From Myotis daubentonii (lineage: Eukaryota; Chordata; Mammalia; Chiroptera; Vespertilionidae), in assembly GCF_963259705.1 (NCBI RefSeq), contig NC_081852.1, forward strand, positions 60,140,859-60,204,858: a stretch of DNA of 64,000 nucleotides, written 5' to 3'. The position numbers were made by a program, and so were the translations under genes. Positions 56,193 to 64,000 of the stretch are shown here, piece after piece. The first letter of the stretch is position 1; each line of letters opens with the position of its first letter. Under the pieces are notes generated by a model. The model saw only the letters and a program-made list of their open reading frames with translations, had not been told where the DNA came from and made no database searches.

Positions 56193-58729
56193 GTGAGCCC
56201 TCAGGGGCCTGGGCGTTGGGAACGGGAAGGCGGTGTCCTCGGGCTGGCCCACAGTGGGCTTCGCGTCTCCTGGCGGCCTCTTTGGTGAGGCGTCCTGGCT
56301 GGCAGCTGCCTGCTCGCACCTGTTGGGGCGGGGCCAGAGGTGGGCGGGGCCAGGGGTGGGCGTGACCATCCCTCCTGCCGCGCCTGCGCAGAAATCAGGA
56401 CTCGTTTGCCGCCAGACCCGCAAGCTGTCCAGGCACTGGGAGCCCAGGGTCCCTCTAGGTGCGCGGGCCTCCCTGCAAGGCTGGAGGACTTGGCGTCTGG
56501 GCCTGGGAGGGGCGTTCCTGCGCCCACCTCCACGTGCAGGCGCCGGGCTGCTGTGGTAGGAGTGCTGGTTGGGCAGACGGGTCAGTCCCGCCTGGGTTGA
56601 GTGCTCTGACCGGAGAGAACCGGGTGGGAGGTGATGGCGTGGGTGGGTGGTCAGGTGGGTGCGAGACTGGGAGGAAAAACAGTGTAGGACGCGGGAAGGC
56701 ACCTCCCCTTTCCGGGGACGGAAAGAAGTCTGTGGGGTTGAAGCCGGCAGCGCTGGCATCCTTGCCTCTGTCCTCGGATTGCTGGCTCCTCGCCACCTCG
56801 GTGAAGTCTCGGTTCTGCCCCAGAGCGTGGGCCCGCTGCCTGCACACCCAGCGTCGAAGGTTTTCCTGTCTGCTTCTCCTGGACCTACAGGCTCCAAGAG
56901 ACATCTCTCCCGAGGTAATGCGGAAGGCGTTTTCCAATGTTCCGCACAGTAGGACAGGTGGCTTACCTTTCTACCCTGCAGCCTCTCTCTGTTTCCTCGC
57001 CACCCACTCACGGCCGGATCACGAGGCCAGCATCACTTATGTCACAGCCACACCCCACTTCCAGGGACCATGTTACTAGGGCACAGGTGTAGCTTCTGTA
57101 ACAGGGCGATTTCATACCACATTGGCTCAAACAAGTTGGATAGATTCTCTCCCTTAACAGTATAGAGGTGAGCAGTCCAGGACAGTGGAACATGGGTACC
57201 CTACATGCAGGTATGAGACCGCTGATGCCCAAATCAGAGACACACAGGGAGGCCAGCTCCTCCTGTCCCAGCTCTGCCCCCCCCCCCCCTTGAGTGCTGT
57301 CCCCTTCCGTGAGGTCAGCACCGGCTCATCACTACAGCGCTCACCTTCCAGACTGGGGAGTCCATAGTCAAGTGACGGGATCACACTGCCATTTTAAGAG
57401 CTTATCTGGCCGCTCTGTGGGAACTGAAAGGGGTGGTGGCCAGAAGGAAGGTATGGGTTGAGAACATAGGGAGGCGACAGAGACTTGGCCAGAGGACGGT
57501 GAGATGGTGAGAGTAGACAGCAGTATATTGTGGAGGAAGAACGGACAGGTCCTGCTTATGGAGTGGATGATTGTTAGGATCAAATGAGAGAACAAATAGG
57601 GAAACACCCTAAACCGTAGTTTGTTTGTTTTTTTGATGGGAAGGGATGTTTATTAGGTTCTACCTGTTGTAAGTAAATTTGTATACCCGCTTTCCTTAGG
57701 ATTCTCAATCTTAATCAGGAATAACAGATTTATATTGTACTTGATAAATACTGCAAGCCTAAGATTACCCCCCAATAAGTATAGTATGTGCATTTATGTA
57801 TTTTTACTGTAATTCGGAATACAAGTGTTTTTTCTTTGCTCTTCTTTGCTTATCTTCTTCTAGATAACTCGCTCTCATAGAATGAAATTGGCATTCTTAC
57901 TTCGGACCACTGGCTTGCCTTAAGTGTCCTTCTCTCTGTCAGGCTAGATTGGCCCAGAGCAGCGGTTCTCAACCTGTGGGTCGCGAACAATGAAAATACA
58001 TCCTGCAATCAGATATTTATATTACCATTCATAACAGTAGCAAAATTACAGTTATGAAGTAGCAACGAAAATAATTTTATGGTTGGGGGTCACCACCACA
58101 TGAGGAACTGTATTAAAGGGTCGCGGCATCAGGAAGGTTGAGAACCACTGGTCCAGAGTGTGGACCTGCACAGGAGGTTGAGGGTGGCTGTGTACAGGAC
58201 GTTGAGGAGTCCTAAGGTATGGTCAGAGCCGGATAAAGCACAGCATCAAGATACTCAGATTTGGTTGACGCCCTGTATGCCCTGATAACATGGGAGTTGA
58301 TGGCGGGACTCCTAATTTCTGGTCTTCTCAGTAGTTGACATTGTGCCAGATTTCACTGTGTTGTAGAGCAAACCTCCCAAGTGCAAGGTCATTTTCCAAA
58401 TGAAAGTGTCATCGAGGAGGGATCTTTGCTTGATGGAAACCATGCTCTCTTTCTAAATGGCGGTCTGTAGGGCCTTATTAATCTTTCTCATCAGCATTAA
58501 CAGTTCTGTACTCGGGGCTGATGGACGTCCGTATCAGCTACTTCATATCAGCAAAAGTAAACTTTCCTTACTGTGGTAGAATTAAAACCAAACTCCACTA
58601 AAATCCTCACTCAGCAAACTGTTTCTAGCAACTAGGACTCAATTAGCCAGCATCACACATTTATAATACAAATGAATAAAGGCCATTAGTCAGTAAAAAC
58701 CCTCAAATACCTTCAATCTGAAAGGTTAG

Positions 58730-58779
<50 letters not shown>

Positions 58780-61389
58780 AGACTTACCATTAATTACATT
58801 ACTGAGTTCTAATGATTTACCTTGGTATTCTAATTCATGGTATATATGCTTAACTCATATATTAGCTTATATATTATATACATTCATTCAAGGTGTTTAA
58901 TTTTTTAAAAAGTATATTTTATTGATTTTTTACAGAGAGGAAGGGAGAGGGATAGAGAGTTAGAAACATCAATCAGCTGCCTCCTGCACGCCTCCTACTG
59001 AGGATGTGCCCGCAACCAAGGTACATGCCCTTGACCGGAATCGAACCTGGGACCTTTCAGTCCGCAGGCTGACGCTCTATCCACTGAGCCAGACGGGTTA
59101 GGGACAAGGTGTTTAATGGTTAAGAACGTGGCCTTTTCTCGCTGTGCCGATGGAAGCGAATGCACGGTGCTCTCTGTCCGTGTTCAAGGGAGTCGATATC
59201 TGTTTTCTTTACTCTCCACATGCTTCTCTAGTGTGGAGTGGAAAATGGGTTTCTGGAGGTGGCGGCCTGCCGGGTTCAGCCTAGCACAGCTGGTACCGGC
59301 CTTGCTCTGCGTGCCCCGTTCTGGTACCGTTCATTGGCTCCCCAGGTTCGTGGGGAGTGCATCTCCAGTCTGATTGCTACGCGGGCTCCCTCGCATCAGC
59401 ACGGAAGCCGAGGCTTTGAATTTCATTTCTGCCCAAATGTGAAACCCTTAGCCCCCCCCCGCGTCCACTCATCCAGCTCCCTGGGCCCCATCACTTCCAA
59501 TAAAGAAGCACGTCCTCGGCAACACAGGCGCGGCCGCACCTCCTCGGCGAGGGCAGCGTGTCTCTCCCAGGCCTGTCTACTTTGTTCCATCATTGAGGCA
59601 ACAGGATATATATCTTCTGTTTTAATTTATGCGTCGTATCAAGTGTCTTCTCTTCATCGCATTCCTGCTTCAGTTATTCTCCGGCGAGGTTGCTGTTCGA
59701 TTGATCTCCTTCAATTATTGTTAAGTAATGGGGTCTTGGTGTAGACGCGGGGTTTTAATTTGTTTATACAGTGCGAGTGTCTTTATAGTCGGGCAGTCAA
59801 TCTCCGCCTGCCTTATGAAGGCTGACAGAGCCTCGCTAGAAGGAGGGGGAGAGAGCCGTACACAGGCATCCGGCCTGAGGGGCCTCTGCAGCCTTCCTTC
59901 TGCTGTGGTCCAGGCCAGCCCGCGATGACCCGACTATTTGCCGAGGAAGTGTCCAGGTCAGCCTCATGCAGTCAGCTCTCAGTAATCCACAGTAAATAGC
60001 AGCAAACATGAATAATTTAATCCACTCGGCTGACTGAGGGCCATCAAGCCGGCGATCCCCACGTTCCCTGGGGAGCCCAGCCTTAACCCAGCACCTTGGC
60101 ATCAACGTGGGACCTCCTTTCACCTGCCACAGAGGTGGGAAGCTGGCCTCCTCGGCCACCTGAGCCCCTAGGAACCTCGGCTTGTCACCATGGATACTCA
60201 CCAGTCTGCTGACCTTCACGTGCCAGTTATGCTGTGACCCCACCCAGAAGTGGTTGAGATGTCATCGTGGAGCGCGGGGCATGTCGCAGAGGCGGTGCTT
60301 CTGCCTCCCTTCCCCCACCCCTGCCCTGTGCTTTCCTTCTCAGCAAGTCTGACGTCACTCAAAAGGCAGGGACGTAGTAGGAGTGCTCGCTGCTGAGTGA
60401 TGTCGCTGATGGAAGGTCCGCGCCTACGAATAAAATGGCCTGGGGCCCGTGGCATTTCCACTGCTTCCCTTTAACACAGATTATTTTTAATTAAATATTT
60501 TTTGTTGGAAGTATTACATCTGTCCCCCTTCCCCCCCATTGACCCCTTCCAGCCTACCCCCACCCCCCACCCCAGGCCTTCACCACCCTTTTGTCTGTGT
60601 CCGTGGGTTGTGCTAACACGGATTACTGAAAGCTGACAATAAACCAGTTTTTTTTTTTTAAATATATTTTATTGATTTTTTACAGAGAGGAAGGGAGAAA
60701 GATAGTCAGAAACATCGATGAGAGAGAAACATCGACCAGCCGCCTCTTGCACACCGGGGATGTGCCCGCAACCCAGATACATGCCCTTGACCGGAATCGA
60801 ACCTGGGACCTTTCAGTCCGCAGGCCGACGCTCTATCCACTGAGCCAAACCGGTTTCGGCAATAAACCAGTTTTAACATGTCACGCCTCTTTTTGAAATT
60901 AAATTTATTGGGATAACAGTGGCTAATAACATCATTTAAATTTCAGGTGTCCGACTTTATCATGGAACATCTGTTCTGTGCTCACCACCCAAAGTCTAGT
61001 TTTCTTCCTCACCACGTATTTGACCTCCTTTACCCTTTTTTAAAATTTTCGTTTGAATTCTCCTTGGGTACTTTACACTTTATCCTTCATTTCTGACATA
61101 ATTTCGTTTTCCCCTTCCATTACTTTCCTGGGTTCATTCACTGCTTTCCTTCTTGCTCCCTATTTTTGTCCCTTTCTGTTTTTAATTGACATCTCTAATT
61201 CAAGGTGATTTTCGTCTCCAGTGTTTGCTTGAATACGTTTAGTTATGTTTGCAGAGTATTGAACTACAGTTTTCTTTTGGTTCATGGCGGTTTTTTAGGA
61301 GGGAATTTCTATAACGTTGGTCTTTCTACAAGACCCTGGTCTGATGGCACCTGGTCCAGTCAGTGCAGCTGCTGTGTGCGCACGTGCGT

Positions 61390-61434
<45 letters not shown>

Positions 61435-63342
61435 TGTGTCTGACGGGAGGGCGTGAGCCTCCTGATATCATGGTCCTCTTTACTTGTAGGACCCGAAATT
61501 TTCCCTGCTTTTCTTCTTTTTATCTTCACCACCGGTTGCCAAAGGGCACTTCTCCCTCCCCTTTCCCCTGTTGGCTCCCAGGAGCTGTGAGTTGTGAAGA
61601 GGCCTCTTGAAATGGCGTTCGCTCCTTAGAATTGCGTGGACTTTGCAGTCCCTTCCCTGCATCCACGCTCTGGGCCACGCAGGGACTGTCATAGCCCCTT
61701 CATGGTTGTAGTGGTCTCTCCGGGGCCATGGAGATGGCTCTCACCTTATGTTAGTGGCTCCTCACAGAGCCCGCCTCAGTGCGGGTGGGGGGAGCCCGGG
61801 ACCCACACTCAGGTTTGGTGGTGTTTCTCTTTGTACCAGTTAATCATGTGTGGATTATTCCTGTTGTGTCACTTAGCACTAGCAGAATGTGATGCAGACT
61901 TTGGCATCCTCTGTCTTTAAGTTTTGCTCGGGGTGTGGTTTGGTGCAGAATTTTGAGTGACTCAGGCTTTAGTTTCCTGTCACTTGGGAAGAACTGTAGG
62001 AGTAGGTAACTGTGTACCCGCCCTTGTCTTCTGCCACCTAGAGGTCCAGCGCTTACCCCAAGAAATGACTCCAAGTGGCTTAAGGGTCTCACTTTAATCT
62101 CTACATATCTGTTTTAAGGCATGTTAGAGAACAGTAGAACCAGCAGCCTAAACCTATGAGATAAAGCTTCTATTGACTAAACCCATTAAGTAAAAAGGTG
62201 TCAGTTTAGAAAATATTAAATAAATAACAGTACAGATAATAAGTAATTTGGCACAAATCATGGTGCTGGTTTGCAAGTGACTGAAGAAGTTGTGCCACGG
62301 GTGTCACGGGCAGGAGCTCTCTAGCAGCCGGGCCTGCAGGCTGCCCAGGGATCCAGAGACACCGCTGGGGCTGGGCAAGGCCATGGCATCTGACTCGGTG
62401 TCGGTGCGAGCGGTGCCCTCACAGCACACAGCCTTGGCACTCTGAGAGCAGTTTCTTTAGCTTCAGGGGATTGCTTTGGTAGTTTACCTTTCGCTCCAGT
62501 GGAAGCAGAAACCAAATGCTAACTTTCCCAAAGGTTATCAGTTAAGACTGTGTGTGCAACTTTTGAAATACAATTAACTGGGTCTTCGGTGCCCGTAAGA
62601 GAAAGAGTTATTCATGTGTGGATTATTCCTGCTGTGTCACTTAGTACTAGCAGAATGTGGTGCAGCATAAAACTAGTTTCTTGAACAAAATTTATGGGTC
62701 TTGTACGTTTTCAATATCAATAAACCAGTCACAGTAGTTTATGACAAGATTTTCTGCTCAAATTGTTAAAATGACTGTTTTAAATCTGTAAAGCTAAGTA
62801 AATATCAGACAATTTAGGAAATAATGAGGTTAAATGTAATTGATGGCGGTTATTCCTGAAGATAAAGTTTAAAGTCATCCCCTCAAATGTCCTATAAACT
62901 TTCCCAGCTCCACAGGGTCTGTATTTGCAGCTGAAGTTTTCAGGAAGCAAATTTAATTAGCGTTGTGTGCTTTACGAGGCCATCTCGAGTGAAATTTTGT
63001 TCGTTTCAGAAGCGGGTGTGCAGGAGCCTCGAAGCAGCTGCGCAGGAGCGGGGCTGTCCCCAGGTGAAGGCCGGCGCCCTGGTGTCCTGGGGCAGCCGGG
63101 AGCTGGAGGCGCAGCCGGGAGGCCTCCCTGCGCCAAGGCCAGCCAGAGGCCAGGGGCCACCGAGTGCGGGGGTAGGTTCCTGTTCCTGCCAAACCAGCTG
63201 GGAACCCATTTAAATATTCTAATATGAAGTGTAAATAACCGTGGTTCTGATCCATCTGCGCCTGTGATTTGTCAACCAGGTCCCTCCGACCGGTGGGAGG
63301 AGCTCCGCCCAGCCCTGCCCGAGATGTATTGCGGGGGAGTCT
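56124..63342 (+). CDS. C10orf143: C10orf143 (formerly LINC00959) homolog, 3' end outside window
   Basis: Three joined exons (56124-56192, 63010-63171, 63280-63342), all phase 0 with AG/GT boundaries, encode 98 residues without a stop. They follow the human small protein as I recall it (about 108 residues): start MDTLALGRWRRRRPEELQVP, then KRVCRSLEAAAQERGCPQVK, APRPARGQG, and GGRSSAQPCPRCIAGES. The human protein has nine more residues, so one short exon should lie beyond 64000. No function is established that I know of. Visible traits are a basic N-terminus, no signal peptide or membrane segment, a proline/glycine-rich middle, and a CPRC pair near the end that could bind metal, though with only one C-x2-C pair this is speculative. 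The open frame across three exons supports coding status rather than a lncRNA. It is transcribed divergently from GLRX3. Confidence 0.85.
57960..58150. mobile_element. Non-autonomous hAT element, 191 bp
   Basis: Same family as 55327-55538: starts CAGCGGTTCTCAACCTGTGG, ends GGTTGAGAACCACTG, with ATTACAGTTATGAAGTAGCA inside. It lacks most of the block after TGGGTCGCGA. 8-bp duplication GCCCAGAG (57952-57959) and GTCCAGAG (58151-58158), one mismatch. Confidence 0.92.
58733..58780 (+). repeat. TG dinucleotide microsatellite
   Basis: About 23 TG units after GATG, ending in TGGAGAC. Confidence 0.95.
58902..59104 (-). mobile_element. Ves SINE (minus)
   Basis: ATTGATTTTTTACAGAGAGG, AATCAGCTGCCTCCTGCACG, CGCTCTATCCACTGAGCCAG then ACGGGTTAGGG. 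Perfect 13-bp duplication CAAGGTGTTTAAT at 58889-58901 and 59105-59117. Confidence 0.95.
60478..60615 (-). repeat. Bat L1 3'-tail fragment (minus)
   Basis: GTTGGAAGTATTACATCTGT, CCATTGACCCCTTCCAGCCT and TTTGTCTGTGTCCGTGGGTT correspond to the antisense of a bat L1 3' tail, as I recall it. Non-coding. Confidence 0.55.
60652..60859 (-). mobile_element. Ves SINE (minus)
   Basis: ATTGATTTTTTACAGAGAGG, GACCAGCCGCCTCTTGCACA, CGCTCTATCCACTGAGCCAA then ACCGGTTTCGG. Perfect 15-bp duplication CAATAAACCAGTTTT at 60637-60651 and 60860-60874. Confidence 0.95.
60890..61030 (-). repeat. L1 3'-region fragment (minus)
   Basis: AAATTTATTGGGATAACAGT, ATCATTTAAATTTCAGGTGT and GTGCTCACCACCCAAAGTCT are antisense L1 3' words seen widely in mammals. 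Confidence 0.6.
61385..61432 (+). repeat. TG dinucleotide microsatellite
   Basis: Interrupted TGCG start followed by about 18 TG units. Confidence 0.9.
61844..61897 (+). repeat. 54-bp direct repeat, copy 1
   Basis: Starts TCATGTGTGGATTATTCCTG and ends GCAGAATGTGATGCAG. Differs from the second copy at three positions. Confidence 0.9.
62612..62665 (+). repeat. 54-bp direct repeat, copy 2
   Basis: Starts TCATGTGTGGATTATTCCTG and ends GCAGAATGTGGTGCAG. Same strand, 768 bp after copy 1. The flanks do not match. Confidence 0.9.
63010..63171 (+). CDS. C10orf143: C10orf143 coding exon 2
   Basis: 54 codons, residues 24-77, starting KRVCRSLEAA and ending GPPSAG. Acceptor TTTCAG, donor GTAGGT. The two cysteines (in KRVCRS and RGCPQV) are also in the human protein as I recall it. 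Confidence 0.85.
63172..63279 (+). other. C10orf143: C10orf143 intron 2, 108 bp
   Basis: GT (63172) to CAG (63279). Short, with a modest polypyrimidine tract (CTGTGATTTGTCAACCAG). Confidence 0.85.
63280..63342 (+). CDS. C10orf143: C10orf143 coding exon 3
   Basis: 21 codons, residues 78-98, VPPTGGRSSAQPCPRCIAGE then S. The SSAQPCPRCIAGES segment is the best-conserved part by recall. Preceded by a 108-bp intron. Donor GTAAGT at 63343. Confidence 0.85.
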
Positions 63343-64000
63343 GTAAGTGCATTCACCTTCTTGTGTCACATAAAGGGTAGACTTGTTCTTAAATATTAGA
63401 TCCATAAAACAAAGTTAATAAAAAAGGCAATTACGCTTCTAAGGAATGAGGGATGTAAATAAAAAGGTGCCGCTTGATTTAAGCTTTTCTTAGCATTCTA
63501 CTGGGGTGCACACCAATTTGTCTCCAGCTTCAAGTTGGAAATAGAAATTGCAAATATGTTTAAAATTCTTTTTAAAAGCAGGGTTCAGGGAAGGGAATTG
63601 GAGGACATCTGGGGAGAAAGGCCTGCCCTCATTTAAGTATCCAAATAGGAATCAGTGTTGTTTTTTCTCATCTCTGATAAGCTTTTCCTTCATGTTTCCA
63701 TAAACTTCCCATAAACCAAAGATTTCAGGAGAAATGCAATATTCACACCATTAATTCAAAGTCAAGGGCGGTCTAACACTGCCAGGGCCCGGTTCTCAGT
63801 CTCCTGTGTCAGGCGGAATATCATAAAGTATACATTAGCATAATCATGCCTTGGTTATTAATTTTGAGCTTATTCTAAGAACAAGTTAATATATCTTTGA
63901 TAACCTCTGTAATTCTTGGGGGTTTTTCAATTTAAAAATTGGAATCTTAATATTGTAATAAAATAGAATTATGTTTAATTTTACATAGAAACCAGGAGTG
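63343..64000 (+). other. C10orf143: C10orf143 intron 3, start only
   Basis: AT-rich sequence after the exon 3 donor. I searched for the expected short terminal exon (human GHFSHTKNH, from memory) and did not find it. No repeat recognised. Confidence 0.7.

Larger units (their letters stand above)
56193..63009 (+). other. C10orf143: C10orf143 intron 1
   Basis: 6817 bp. First 650 bp is CpG-island sequence. Also holds a hAT (57960-58150), a TG repeat (about 58733-58780), SINEs (58902-59104, 60652-60859), L1 tails near 60480-61020, a second TG repeat (61385-61432) and a 54-bp direct repeat pair. 59118-60477 and 61440-61840 hold nothing I recognise. The 13-nt C run at 57277-57289 is a simple tract. 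Confidence 0.8.

Noticed and set aside
56007..57011. 334-codon minus-strand open frame over the C10orf143 CpG island
   Set aside because: GC-rich islands have few stop codons, and the frame runs antisense through a recognised promoter and exon. No family similarity or splice context.
59238..59744. 168-codon plus-strand frame in C10orf143 intron 1
   Set aside because: No recognisable domain, and it lies in an intron with no matching splice structure for the gene.

Overview
This is mammalian nuclear DNA from a bat, almost certainly a vesper bat (Vespertilionidae). The evidence is the repeat content: many tRNA-derived Ves SINEs, two short HeliBat-type Helitrons with the diagnostic 5' TCTATA and 3' CTAG ends, and at least six short non-autonomous hAT transposons (about 190-235 bp), most with intact 8-bp target duplications. 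Recent Helitron and hAT activity together is characteristic of vesper bats among mammals.

Two protein-coding genes are present, head to head. GLRX3 (glutaredoxin-3, PICOT) lies complete on the minus strand: 11 coding exons between 43777 (ATG) and 15950 (stop), all with AG/GT junctions, joining to 1008 nt (335 residues plus stop), the same length as the human protein. It encodes a thioredoxin-like domain followed by two monothiol CGFS glutaredoxin domains that bind glutathione-coordinated [2Fe-2S] clusters. C10orf143 (formerly LINC00959) lies on the plus strand: three coding exons (56124-56192, 63010-63171, 63280-63342) give the first 98 residues, and the last short exon lies beyond the window.

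Layout: 1-15750 is GC-rich intergenic DNA beyond the 3' end of GLRX3, with two minisatellites (8440-9325 and about 9625-9830), old MIR and L1 fragments, and a tandem repeat at 13053-13351 that carries four CTCF-like motifs. 15755-44000 is GLRX3 with its introns and a CpG island at exon 1. 44000-55600 is the 12-kb space between the two start codons, filled with nested SINEs and L1 tails. 55560-56900 is the second CpG island, with ZNF143-, CCAAT- and YY1-like motifs upstream of C10orf143. 56900-64000 is C10orf143 intron and exon sequence with further transposons.

I found no CRISPR, operon, phage or other prokaryotic feature, no rRNA gene, no free-standing tRNA gene and no recognisable endogenous retroviral gene. 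The most interesting signals are the clustered CTCF-like tandem repeat, the higher-order minisatellite, the hAT insertions inside SINEs, and the wide separation of the two CpG-island promoters.
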